In this document: positions 9,613 to 19,193 of the stretch, piece by piece
Layout: each line of letters starts with the position of its first letter
Numbering within the stretch: the stretch's first letter is position 1
Position numbers and translations under genes: made by a program
From: Acanthamoeba sp. SK_2022b
Taxonomy: Eukaryota > Discosea > Longamoebia > Acanthamoebidae
Length of the DNA: 27,211 nucleotides
Direction of reading: 5' to 3'
Assembly (NCBI GenBank): GCA_027943245.1
Contig: JANDJZ010000528.1
Span: forward strand, 1-27,211
The notes under the pieces: model-generated
Told to the model about the DNA's origin: nothing
Database searches by the model: none
What the model saw: the letters and a program-made list of their open reading frames with translations, nothing else

Positions 9613-10793
9613 GAGATACTGAGCTGTGCACCACACATTGTCACCCCAAGGTGCCATGAAGGTATAAAGAAGGAGGATACAGAACCGCCTCTATTATCAA
9701 ATGAGAGGTCCAGTCATTTTAAAATTGATTTTGATTTCAAGATTTAGCTCCTCAAAATAGGTGTTAACTCCAAATCTCCCATCATGTAAAGATAAAAAGT
9801 ACTTTTGGTGAAAAATACTAACTCATTTTTTGGGCAAATCCAAAGATAATAAGTGATTTTTATTGCATATCAAAAAATGTCAACTGAAAAAATCCAGCAT
9901 AACCCATGTTACAATGCATACTGTGCCCACTTCTCCAACAGTAACAACAAGTATCACTTAGGACTGCAAGGGCATTAAGGGTTTTGAGTTGGTAGGAGAT
10001 AATACCATGAAGTGCAAGCTGTTTTTTAGATGTTTGGTGGTCACAGCAGTAATGGTGGTTTCAGTAAAGATGTTGGAGTTAGAAGCAGTCAACAAGGTCA
10101 GTCATCCAGCCCCCATCCCTTACTCAGTGATGAACATTACGATTTCATGAATTCTGCAGCAGCACCATCATGGTGGCTGGTTACTGGTGAATGGTGCACC
10201 ATTCCCAAACATACCACATTGTCAGTGGCACCTTGAAGAAACATGATAGCTATATTGTCAAGCCTGTTGCTGTAGACCACTGTCCAGGCACATGCACAGC
10301 CTTGGCGTGACGTCATCCTGCTCCTACATAGTCCTAATACACCTCTGCACACATGGATGACAGTGCATCCAATTCACCATCTGGGAAAGTACAATGAGAA
10401 ACACACACAAAACTCAATATCTTCCATTTTTAAGTTGTTTTTCCATTGCATCCATGTACACAGTCCTGAAGTGCTCCTTTACCTACATCAAACTGTCCAT
10501 TTCCATTGTTCTGGTGCCAATATCAAGCTATTTTTTGTCCAAAGTGTTTGAGCTCAAAAGGAAAAACCCCACCTAATGTCCTGTTATCCAGTTGTTCACA
10601 GCTTTGCTGTGCTTGCAGGATGGTTTGCGCAAGGGCAGCTGAAAGGGATCATGCTTACTCATGAGTATCACCTGGCTTGCTGCTGCAGGTTGTGTAATGA
10701 TTTTATAGAGTGATGCTAAACCCTTTAATTTATTTTTAATTCGCAGCAGTGACTGCAGTGAATCTAACCCTTTTTCAAATTAAATCAATTCAG
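9613..10793. other. AT-rich accessory DNA, no gene seen
   Basis: Composition is far more AT-rich than the host genes. No frame over about 70 codons looks coding. A 21-bp sequence at 9690-9710 recurs inverted at 25840-25860. The segment ends at an intact splice acceptor (AATTCAG, 10787-10793) belonging to the kinase fragment that follows. Confidence 0.4.
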
Positions 10794-11476
10794 TGGTGGC
10801 AATTCCAGTGGCGGTGATCGTGCTGGTGGCGGTGGCAGGCTTGATCATCATGCTGGTGTTGATTGTGGTCAAGTACATGAGCAACAAGACTGATGACTGG
10901 GAGATCAACTACGCAGAGCTCAAGGTGGGTGAGCAGCTGGGCACCAGCAGCTTCAGCGCGGTCCACAAGGCCATCTGGAAGGGCACCAAAGTGGCCATCA
11001 AGGTCATGGCCGCGGAGAAGGTCACCAAGGACATGGAGAAGAGCTTCCAGGATGAGGTTCACCCTCTTCTCCCCCACACAACACGTGCACACAACACACA
11101 ACGCATGGCTGACTTGCTCAACAGGTGTGGGTGATGACTTCACTGCAGCATCCAAACGTGGTGCTGTTTATGGCAGCGTCGACCAAGGCCCCCAAGATGT
11201 GCATCGGTACAACTCCTGCCTATCCAGAGTGTTGCATCATGTCATGTCTGTTCATGTGCTCATCTGGTCTTTTTTGTCTCTCCAGTGGTAGTGATGGAGT
11301 TCATGTCGCTGGGCTCCCTCTTTGAGGTTCGTCTCTCCTCTCCCTCCCCCCCACCCAAATGTGGGTGAGCGCTTACGTCTTTGTTGGGGCGCAGTTGCTG
11401 CACAATGAGCTCATTCCAGAGATTCCGTTTGCCTCAAGGCCAAGATGGCCTACCAGGCCTCCAAGGGCATGTTGAC
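10794..11476 (+). pseudogene. Truncated receptor-type TKL kinase fragment (TM helix plus kinase N-lobe)
   Basis: Exons 10794-11056, 11125-11206, 11286-11326 and 11395 onward splice in frame (donors GTTCAC, GTACAA, GTTCGT). They encode a transmembrane helix (VAIPVAVIVLVAVAGLIIML), a juxtamembrane WEINYAELKVGEQLG, and kinase subdomains I-V: VAIK, HPNVVLFMAASTKAPKMCI, EFMSLGSLFE. In the fourth exon (LLHNELIPEIPFA) a frame break near 11431 separates it from the expected KAKMAYQASKGM, and similarity stops at about 11476, before the HRD catalytic loop. The upstream binding-protein domain is also absent. The glycine loop reads GTSSFS rather than GxGxxG. The last intron sits at the same place as in the related gene at 20934-24631. 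It cannot be an active kinase; it is a gene piece with introns, so moved or left as DNA. Confidence 0.8.
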
Positions 11477-11699
11477 TTTCCTTTTTCTGGCAAGCCATGT
11501 CAGCAAAGTGTCTTCACGTAGCTACCCTTTAAGGTGGCCAGGATTGTGATTCTGTCGACTTGGGTAATCTTTTGGAGGAAATGATTTATTTGATGAATGA
11601 ATAAAGGGGCCTGCGTGTGGGCACACAAGTCTCACACATGGACACACCACGACAATGCTGCACCCTTGGCCTGCACCTGTACACTCATGCCTCCCCTGC
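11477..11699. other. AT-rich spacer after the kinase fragment, no gene seen
   Basis: Similarity to receptor kinases ends abruptly near 11476. The following 220 bp show no coding signal. Confidence 0.35.
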
Positions 11700-14217
11700 A
11701 CATAAAAAAGTGTACTCTCAAACTAATGTTTGTCATCAATAGGCCAGGTGAGGGGTTGACATGTCCACATACCTTGTGCCACAGTGCACATGGAAAGCAG
11801 CGCAATGCTTTTGCAGCAAAAGCCTCACTCCACAGCCACCTGCAAAAGGCTAACCTACATGATTGCTATCCAGCAATCTGCTGCACATGCAATAAGCTTA
11901 TCAGGGAGGGCAAGTGGGCAGAGCGTACTACAGAGGTGCCAGCAAAAGGCCATCGATGCCGCCATGATGGGTGTCTTTGCCAATATGTGCACACCTGGGA
12001 TTGAGCCAAACACAAAGAAATGCCCCACACACAATGTACATAGGTGTGAGTTAATCATATATCTCTACTGGGTTAGTAACCGTGAAGTTTCTGGTGTGAT
12101 AGGTACCACCGTGTGCATTGGGTGTAGCAAAGACCATCAACGAAGCACACAGCAGGAGATGAAGAAAAGAAAGAAGGAGGAGGATGCCAGGATACGGGCC
12201 ACACTCAATTGCGAGAGAGAAGAGGAAAACAGACAAGCTGTGGACCGGCTCAGTCAAAACTTAACAAAACTTGAGGAAGAGCAAAAGAGAGAATGCCAGA
12301 TACGACCTTCAGCAGAGGATGAGAATGCTAGAGTCCAGTGTGCGATTGCTGCCATAACTGAGAAGCCATTAGGGGAGGTGCTTGCAGCGTTGGTAGAAGA
12401 AGAGCCAGACCTACGCCAGCACATCACTCTCCCCCTGCCGACATTAGCACGCTTGCTGGCACTCAAGGACTCGCTGCTGATCCCTGATAGCCGCTGGGAA
12501 GAAGTAGCAGATACCTTCAATGTGCCTCATGCCTCCCTGTCAGCTATTTGAAGGTAGCTTCTAGTCTTGCTCCATGTTTCCTGAACACTGGTATCACCAA
12601 CACTCACAGATTACAGGTTATGAGCAACAATTGAGCAGAGTGAATGTACTGTGCACACCACAGCAGGGGGACGAGGCGCTGAACTGCCCTTGATGGCCTA
12701 TATGAGACAAGTGCTTGAACGTCACCAAGTGAGGCTACAACAGGGCACAGGACCACTCTACGTCAAGTTCGCACTGGACGGAGCGACAATGACGTCAGGC
12801 AGCTTTGTGCAAGAAGAGATTGGTGCTTTTCAGTACCTTTATGACGGCCAAAAACTAGCTGATGTGAAGTCTCCTCATGAGGCACACATGTGGATTATCT
12901 ACATTGGCACTGAAACAGAGGAGATTCTTTGGTATGCTTCCCTGCTGCACAACACAAAACACCAATGAATTGACGCCAACACCATACTCAGGGAGGAGCT
13001 GGCAAATAGTACTGAGGTGGTCCGTACGCTGTTGGAGGAGAAGCATCTGGTGTTGTCAAATGGTGACCGTGTGCCTGTGCTGCCTATCCTCACGTGCGAC
13101 CTCAAGGTTAGTGCTCCAGCTGGTCATTAATGAAGTGTGACTCACATGCCCACAGACGTTGGTGCGAGTTTTAGGGTTGTACAAAACCTATCGCCCTGCA
13201 TCGTACTGGAAGTGTCCATACTGCAACGTCTGCTGCAACGACATCCACGACTTCAGCAAAGAGTCTTGGTCAATGCGAATGGAGGAGGCAGCACAAGATG
13301 AACTTCACCTACCTACATCAGCAAGCAGCAGGAAGAAGCACACGTCAACGCACCATGGCGTCCAGGCCCCTCGAATCCTTCCCTTCCCACGTACCCACAT
13401 CGTCCCCTGCTTCCTCCACTGCCTCTCAGCAATTGTGCGAAAACTCTTCAAGCTTCTTCTCCGAGACGCGTACCTTTCATCAGAGGTGGCGACGGCCTGG
13501 GAAGAAATTCTGCGCACTTGAAAGATCAAGCTCTCTTCCAATCTTGAGAAGACCTTTGCTCAGCGCGTCAAGGATTCCCAATGGGGCCAGCCAGAGTGGT
13601 TAGGAGTCCTCCAGCACCACCAAGATTTCATCGAGGCAATGAAGCAGCATGCTGGGTATGTGAAGAGAAGTGTGTTTGAGGTTGTTAGTGAAGTTTCGGG
13701 TGGAGTGGCTAACATCTTCATCAGAAACAAGGCTATGCGCACAAAAGCTGATCAAGCAGGGGCCGTGTGGAGAACCTTTTACGAGCTGGCCACGCTTGCC
13801 TGTCAAGCACGCGTCCAAATCACAGAGAAGGAATGGCTGGAACGAGCGCGGGGCTTTGGCAAGCTCTTCGTGCAGACCTATGAAGCACGCAACACTACAC
13901 CCTACATGCACATTTTTGTTTATCATTTAGGTTATTTTTTAGAACGCTATCATGGCGTCGAAAAGTTCGCTAATTATGCGCTTGAGTGTAAACACTGTAC
14001 CAACAAGATTCAGATGTGGGGAGGGACAAGTGGCTTCTCAGCAGGGCCAGTTGAGGCAGCCCGTCAGCAGCTCAACGCCCAAATGCGCATGGAACACCAT
14101 CAGCATCAACAACTCGTCACAACCGCCTCACGCGGCAAGAAGAGAGGGTGGGCTGAATCGAACCTGCCAGCACACCCAGCCATCCATGAGCTTGTGGTGT
14201 CTTCAACACACATTTAA
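11700..14217 (+). mobile_element. Transposon-like multi-exon gene, interrupted by in-frame TGA codons
   Basis: A long plus-strand gene with codon use unlike the GC3-rich host genes. An early segment has a C2H2-like finger (CPHTLC.., then F-x5-L-x2-H-x6-H, about 11756-11850). A later one is a charged coiled coil (about 12150-12310) followed by DSRWEEVADTFNVPHASLSA. Exon 12639-12931 reads VHTTAGGRGAELPLMAYMRQ, KFALDGATMTSG and HMWIIYIGTETEEIL. Exons 12992-13106 and 13156-14217 follow (donors GTATGC, GTTAGT). The last contains YWKCPYCNVCC and, near the end, TPYMHIFVYHLGYFLERY. From memory this order (DG motif, CxxC, C-terminal PYMH helix) resembles an undescribed repeat-associated protein family in cnidarians, oomycetes and other eukaryotes; that is inference. 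TGA at 13519-13521 interrupts an otherwise open frame, and TGA at 12549-12551 precedes an unresolved junction. Confidence 0.5.
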
Positions 14218-14309
14218 CATGTGCAATGAAGCTGTACCTTCCAGCGCGTATGACGCCAACTTGTGCCCCTGTAAGTGAAGCATCTTCTTAGCTGTGTGGA
14301 TGAGTGTGA

Positions 14310-14737
14310 CTAGGCTGCAACAACACGCCCACAGGGACGGTGGATCAGCTGCAAGACGGATTGGCCCTTCTCTGACGCCGACTTGGCGACGAACTTGCAC
14401 GCTGGCATGAAGTGGGCATAGTCGATCTTGATGCCGTCGGTGGCAATGCCCTTGGTGCGCAGCTTGGCCACGAACTTGTCGAGCTCAGCCTGACCTTCAC
14501 ATTGGGCCTTGGCCACAGAGAGGTTGAACAGCAAGTCAACCTTGTTGTAGAACGAGGACAAGCTCTTATCGACGCCATTGAGATTGCACATCACGCGCAG
14601 CTCGCACGAGGGAGCGCCCGTGTGGGTCACGCGATAGTGTCGTGTGTAGTCACTCTCGATCGTGGTGTCGTTGACGCCGTTGGTGGGATCGAAGGTCAGC
14701 ACCACGGACTTGATCTCGCGTAACTCCAGGGTTGCCG
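14310..14737 (-). pseudogene. Coding segment C of a minus-strand ORF, protein family not recognised
   Basis: Strong GC3 codon use identifies the coding strand as minus. It reads EIKSVVLTFDPTNGVNDTTI, CELRVMCNLNGVDKSLSSFY and AELDKFVAKLRTKGIATDG down to a stop at 14310-14312. A GTCCCT donor at 14338 is an alternative end. It has no start of its own: at about 14737 coding switches to the opposite strand. Its frame (codon first base at positions = 2 mod 3) is the same as that of the minus segment at 15111-15335. A vague likeness to small mitochondrial ribosomal proteins was not convincing. Confidence 0.45.
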
Positions 14738-15110
14738 CTGTGGTGGAGGAAACCCTCTTTGCCAGGCTGGCGGAGCTCGTGGCCCAAGTGTGCAGCACTC
14801 CCATGGGCAAGCAGGCCTTGGCGGCGGCCGTGTCACGTGTGGCCGTCACCACTGCTGCCAGCTCTCGTGGCACCGATCTGCCATCGCTCACCATCGGCAA
14901 GGACGCGACCGGTGGCCTGCTCGAGGTGGTGGCGCCTTCCCAATTCCAGCATCGGCAGGAGTGGGACGTGGCTCAGTGGCGAGAGAGCGTTGAGTGGCAG
15001 CTCGGCCAGACTGTGCCGGTAGCCAAGCATTACGCTCTGCTTGCCATCCAGCGCATCGAGCAGGAGATCAGCAGCGCCATCGGAAAGCGCGTCCCAGTCA
15101 CCCATCGGGC
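14738..15110 (+). pseudogene. Coding segment B, on the opposite strand to its flanks (candidate micro-inversion)
   Basis: Here the plus strand carries the coding signal. Nearly every codon ends in G or C and the product reads EETLFARLAELVAQV, GKDATGGLLEVVAPSQ, HRQEWDVAQWRESVEWQLGQ and HYALLAIQRIEQEISSAIGK. The piece has no start codon context, no clear own exons and ends when the minus-strand segment begins at about 15110. The stop at 15163-15165 lies inside the opposite-strand segment and is not meaningful. Best read as the middle of the same protein as the two flanking minus segments, flipped in place. Confidence 0.45.
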
Positions 15111-15335
15111 TTTCTCAAAAGCTGTCTGGAGGATGTCGGCCGTCTGGGCCTGCGTCTTCCAGTAGAGGAACGCGGCGGAGTTGAGGCTGGTCCAGTCAAA
15201 GGCGTATCTCGTCGCGACCACCGGGCCTGCGCCAGGCGTCGCCAGCACTACCAGCACTGGCATCACGGTCGCGGCCGTAGTCACCGCCACGAGCAGGAGC
15301 AGCAGCACGGTGCCCGATGTGGCCTCGCCATTCAT
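15111..15335 (-). pseudogene. Coding segment A: N-terminal exon of a secreted or membrane protein
   Basis: Minus-strand ATG at 15335 opens MNGEATSGTVLLLLLVAV, a signal peptide or signal anchor, followed by ATRYAFDWTSLNSAAFLYW and TQAQTADILQTAF. Codons end in G/C throughout. After about 15110 the minus frame loses coding character while the plus strand gains it. With segments B and C it would make one ORF of about 340 codons, secreted, function unknown. Confidence 0.45.
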
Positions 15336-15495
15336 TGCGACCGCCGCCCTTGCTGCCGCGCGAAGGACCACCGCCGTGAGACCAGTCGCGGCCAGCGCCT
15401 GTCACCTTCGTCGTAGTCCTGACCACGAGGCGGACCACCATGGTTCCGGTCATCCTCACGCCTGGCAGGCGGCCTGTGGTCATCGCCACCGTGAC

Positions 15496-15571
15496 AATCT
15501 CAATGGCGCCGATCCACTCCCTCGATCCTACAAACGACGACGGCTTGTCCTTCATGTCGACCAGCATGCGC
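15496..15571 (-). pseudogene. UFSP2-like (UFM1-specific protease) exon fragment, minus copy
   Basis: The minus strand reads RMLVDMKDKPSSFVGSREWI then GAIE, which closely matches the block after the catalytic Cys in UFM1-specific proteases (DKP..FVGS..WIG..E). UFSPs mature UFM1 and remove it from targets at the ER. Only this one block is present: the GWGCAYRS active-site exon and the downstream Asp/His block are not visible. It starts directly at one arm of a perfect inverted repeat, with a possible acceptor (GGTCAG). Likely a gene fragment. Confidence 0.55.
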
Positions 15572-15643
15572 CTGACCTGGCCGTGCTGTGAACGCCACGC
15601 ACACGTACAGAGAGATCCAGCGCATGCTGGTCGACATGAAGGA
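15548..15643. repeat. Perfect 24-bp inverted repeat, 48-nt loop
   Basis: 15548-15571 and 15620-15643 are exact reverse complements (core CGCATGCTGGTCGACATGAA on each strand). Both arms encode RMLVDMK, each on its own strand. This is the junction of the two UFSP2-like pieces and points to an inverted duplication or fold-back event. Confidence 0.9.
15611..15643 (+). pseudogene. UFSP2-like exon fragment, plus copy
   Basis: After an acceptor-like GTACAG (ends 15610) the plus strand reads REIQRMLVDMK, which is what precedes DKPSSFVG in UFM1-specific proteases (family: REIQ.ALVD). It therefore holds the upstream half of the block whose downstream half is on the minus strand at 15496-15571. After 15643 the similarity stops. 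Confidence 0.45.
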
Positions 15644-15665
15644 GGCCCCAGCCAGCACCACGTTC

Positions 15666-16130
15666 TTAGTCGTCGCCACGGCAAGGAGGAATCCCACCAC
15701 GCTGGGAGGGCGGGGCGTAGGCGCCGCCAGCAGGTTCGCGGTGGAACTCGTCGTCCCGCCTGGCAGCCGGCCTGCGGTCTAACGACGGGTGCGACGGCGC
15801 CAGGTCCGCCGTCCCCAGCCACTGTTCTCCTCCTCGCGGTTCCTTTGGTCTTCGCAGTGCTTGTCCTCTTTGAAATGGTGCTCGTCCTCCTCGGGGCGGA
15901 GGTCCTCGTCGTGGCAAGCATGCTCCACCTTGCGCACACAGGTCTCCTCGGCAACCCTGTGGGTCCTCCTCGCGGCGCACACGCTCCTCCTCGTCCCTCT
16001 TGCGCTTCTGCGGCGCACACGCTCCTTCTCCTCGTCCGCTCGCTGACCTCCTTGGCGTGGACGTTCTCCTGCGACTCTCTGTAGGCCGCGACCTGGACCT
16101 CGTAGGTAGCCTTCTCCTCCTGCGTAATTG
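15666..16130 (-). pseudogene. Charged, partly coiled-coil coding segment with several frame shifts
   Basis: Codon bias favours the minus strand, but the good frame changes repeatedly. It reads ATYEVQVAAYRESQENVHAK, then two repeats of a DEE(K/E)ERVRR unit, then VAEETCVRKVEHACHDEDL and HHFKEDKHCEDQRNREEE, and finally an Arg/Gly-rich end (PPSQRGGIPPCRGDD) with TAA at 15666-15668. The family is not recognisable. It may be the N-terminal part of the UFSP2-like gene or a separate gene in decay. Confidence 0.35.
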
Positions 16131-16142
16131 CATAGTGGTGAG

Positions 16143-16560
16143 TTACATGTATTTAAGAGGGTACTGCAACTGTCCAAACCCATTGACAAGTGTACAAGAG
16201 AACGTTATCTTCAACTTATCTGGCTTAGTTGGTGCAAGTATGAAGGGGAGGGTAATCGTTCCAACAGAGCCGTCGTTCCACCGACGTTGCACCCACTCGC
16301 CCAACAGTTCCTGGAGCTCGTGTTCATCTTTGATCAGCCGAGCCTCTTCACCTCGTAGGACCAGGGCTCGGACCACGGGGAACAGGCGGACGGTAACGTT
16401 CAATGGCAGCCTCTGCTCATAAATATCAGAACATCCAAGCTTCTACCCACCCCCCGCCTACATCATTATTATATCTGAGAAAAGAATGTCGTTGGGGCAA
16501 ATATACCTTATGTAAGGCTGGTCCAGCAACGTTGCGAAACTCGTTGAAGATGAGTTGATG
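16143..16560 (-). CDS. Unidentified minus-strand coding exons, 5' end lost
   Basis: An exon ending at 16513 with a good donor (AAG|GTATAT) reads LIFNEFRNVAGPALHK. After an intron it continues from about 16425 as RLPLNVTVRLFPVVRALVLR, GEEARLIKDEHELQELLGEW and VQRRWNDGSVGT. Codon use is moderately biased. Its upstream side abuts, with no room for a promoter, the abrupt start of the plus-strand kinase/cyclase gene at 16557. Likely a truncated gene. Product unknown. Confidence 0.35.
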
Positions 16561-17207
16561 CTGCTGGCACCGCGACCCGGTCATCAGGCCCACCTTCCTC
16601 GAGATCATGACGCGCCTCTCCTCTATGCACGGCGACTCCACCTCGGCCGGCACCTCGTTCACCTCCCGGAGCTCGTCGTCGAGCGGCGGCGGCGGCGACA
16701 CGAGCGCGCGCGAGGCCAAGGCGACGCGGCGCAGCCTCTACGGCTCGTGGGGGCTGCCGTCGACCCATGGCAGCTCGGCGTCGGCCAGGTCGGCCTCATC
16801 GTCGAGCGCATCGAGCGGGTCCAAGGCCGGCTCAGGCGGCGTACAGACCGTGGCGGCCGGCGCAGTGCGCGCGCCCGAGGGCGAGGTGGCGATAGTGTTC
16901 ACCGACATCACGCGCGCCGCCTCGCTCTGGGAGTTCAACCCGGCGGCCATGCGCGACGCCACGCTGCTCCACAACGAGACGCTGCGCGTGGCCCTGAAGC
17001 GCCACCGGGGCTACGAGGTGGTGTTCCTGCGCGACCGGAACAGCGGCGAGGGCTCCTTCTGCATGGCCTTCCAGCACGCCAGCGACGCGCTGGCCTGGTG
17101 CGGCGACGTGCAGCGCTCCCTGCTGCAGGTCGAGTGGCCCGAGGCCCTGCTCGACCATCCCGGCGCCGCCGAGGAATGGGGCGACACCGACGATCGGTAC
17201 CGCTTGC

Positions 17208-17270
<63 letters not shown>
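17208..17270 (+). repeat. (CT)n followed by (AC)21 microsatellite in an intron
   Basis: About ten CT units then AC from 17229 to 17270, inside the intron between the two halves of the cyclase-like domain. Confidence 0.95.
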
Positions 17271-17273
<3 letters not shown>

Positions 17274-17626
17274 TGCACTCCCACTCACCTATTTTTCATG
17301 GTGGGCAGAGTACAAGGGGCTGCGCGTGCGAATGGGCGTGCACGTAGGCACGCCAAAGGTGGTGCGCGATCCGATGACGCGGCGGGTCGAGTACATCGGG
17401 CCGGTGGTGAACGCGGCGCGCATCACGGCCATGACCCACGGCGGCCAGATCGTCATGAGCCACTCGGCCCACAGAAAGCTGCTCGCCGGCGGCGCCGGTC
17501 CCGACGGCGCCACCCCTAGCCTGGGGTCGCGCGTCGTGTCGCTCGGCAAGTTCGAGATGCCCGACGTGCCTCACGGTACACTCATGCGCATTCCACAGCT
17601 GCCACTGTCGACAAAATCTAATCACC

Positions 17627-17644
17627 GTGTGTGTGTGTGTGTGT
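17627..17644 (+). repeat. (GT)9 microsatellite in the next intron
   Basis: Nine GT units just before the 17654 splice acceptor. Complementary to the AC tract in the previous intron, so the two flank one exon. Confidence 0.9.
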
Positions 17645-18852
17645 TGATCGACAGGCGCCCGGTTGTACGAGTACAAGGCCGAGGGGCTCGAGGCCCGGTT
17701 CTTTGGCGGAGTCGCCAATGACGGCGAGGCGACGTCGTCGTCGGGGACGCCCTCGAGCGGGACGGCGGCCAGCGAGGGCCGCCACCACCACCACCACGAG
17801 GGGGCGGCGGCGGGAGGGTCGAGCGAGGAGGACGAGGAGGCGGTGCTGCAGACGGCGGTGGGCGAGGGCATGATGTTCAAGGAGGACACGTTCCTGACGT
17901 CGGCCAACCTGTGCCGGTGGATCATCGACTTCCACGAGATCCAGATGGGCAAGCAGGTGGGCCTGGGCTCCTACGGCGTGGTCTACCGCGGGCGGTGGAA
18001 GGGCGTGGAGGTGGCAGTGAAGCGGTTCATCAAGCAGAAGCTGGACGAGCGGCGCATGCTCGAGTTCAGGGCCGAGATGGCCTTCCTGTCGGAGCTGCAC
18101 CACCCCAACATCGTGCTGTTCATCGGGGCGTGCGTGAAGAAGCCCAACCTGTGCATCGTGACCGAGTTCATGAAGCAGGGCTCGCTCAAGGACATCCTGT
18201 CCAACAGCGCCGTCAAGCTCACGTGGAAGCAGAAGCTGCGCATGCTGCGCTCGGCCGCGCTGGGCATCAACTACCTCCACTCGCTCCAGCCCGTCATCGT
18301 GCACCGCGACCTCAAGCCTTCCAACCTGCTCGTCGACGAGAATTGGAACGTGAAGGTGGCCGACTTTGGCTTTGCGCGCATCAAGGAGAACGCCACCATG
18401 ACCCGCTGCGGCACGCCCTGCTGGACCGCGCCCGAGGTCATCCGCGGCGAGAAGTACGACGAGCGCGCCGATGTGTTCTCCTTTGGCGTCATCATGTGGC
18501 AGGCGCTCACGCGGCGCGAGCCCTACGCGGGCCGCAACTTCATGGGCGTGTCGCTGGACGTGCTCGAGGGCAAGCGCCCGCAGATCCCGGGCGACTGCGG
18601 CGCCGGCTACCGGAAGATGATGAAGAGGTGCTGGCACGCGGCGGCGGACAAGCGGCCGAGAATGGAGGAGGTCGTGGCCTTCCTCGACTCGCAGGTCGGC
18701 GATGACGACGTCGCTCCGGCTGGTCTTGCCGTGTGATCTTTATCGCTCTTTTCCTTACACATGCAAATACTCAAAAATTGAGGTTTAGTCAATAGATCTA
18801 TCAATAACCCCCCTCAGCCCGCGGGAACAACCAACGGCGCGCACTCTACCAG

Positions 18853-18922
18853 CAGTACCTGTCGAGAAATCGTGTGTCAGGTACAGATGCGCAAGGGCGC
18901 CACGATTTCTCGACAGGTACTG
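18853..18922. repeat. Perfect 22-bp inverted repeat (hairpin), 26-nt loop
   Basis: 18853-18874 and 18901-18922 are exact reverse complements (core GTACCTGTCGAGAAATCGTG). The loop also contains a small GCGC-AAGG-GCGC hairpin. It sits 117 bp after the stop of the kinase gene and 270 bp before the NHL gene, outside any coding frame. It could be a transcription end structure, a small-RNA precursor or a tiny inverted-repeat element. Confidence 0.95.
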
Positions 18923-19193
18923 TCGTTAAGAAGTCAGCAGAGAAGTGTAGGACAGACATCCCTTATATTTCTCAACTTCTCCCGGTGAAATACACTACGG
19001 AGTTTACGATAATTATTTTAAGGGGCATTAGTGTACGTGTTGGTGCAACAATGGTTAGGCTCGTGCCATGGTCCTGTCCGTACGAAGAGAGTTTTTGTTT
19101 GTAACGAAATTACCAAATCCAAAAATACATCAGACTCTCCGATGAATCAGTACAGTGGGTTGTGCGACCATTCTACTCTACCAAACCACGAGG

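Larger units (their letters stand above)
16557..18736 (+). pseudogene. Receptor-derived cyclase-like plus TKL kinase protein, 5' truncated
   Basis: It opens inside the tail of a kinase domain (CWHRDPVIRPTFLEIMTRLS) with no start codon in frame (a TGA is immediately upstream). Exon 16557-17196 continues with a Ser-rich linker and the first half of a class III cyclase domain (VFTDITRAASLW, metal Asp present). Exon about 17309-17575 holds YIGPVVNAARI with the catalytic Asn and Arg. Exon 17655-18736 has a His-rich linker and a complete TKL kinase: GLGSYGVVYRG, VAVKRF, IVHRDLKPSNLL, ADFGFA, WTAPEV. The second metal Asp of the cyclase seems replaced (GEGSFCMAF). The 17196/17309 join is off by one base for any GT-AG choice. 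Related full-length Acanthamoeba proteins carry a binding-protein domain, TM helix and first kinase before this point. The C-terminal kinase itself looks functional. Confidence 0.75.

Noticed and set aside
10137..10352. Small ORFs in the AT-rich block
   Set aside because: Short, overlapping on both strands, no motif and no codon bias.
13519..13521. TGA as a reassigned sense codon
   Set aside because: The membrane-protein gene, the MST-type kinase and other intact genes end at TGA where homology ends, so the standard code is in use.
15196..16020. Minus-strand 274-codon ORF as one gene
   Set aside because: Only its central UFSP2-like block is convincing; the rest reads as out-of-frame Arg-rich translation of GC-rich coding DNA.
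15440..16084. Plus-strand ORF of 214 codons
   Set aside because: Codon bias supports the minus strand over most of this stretch; apart from the short UFSP2-like piece it is a shadow.
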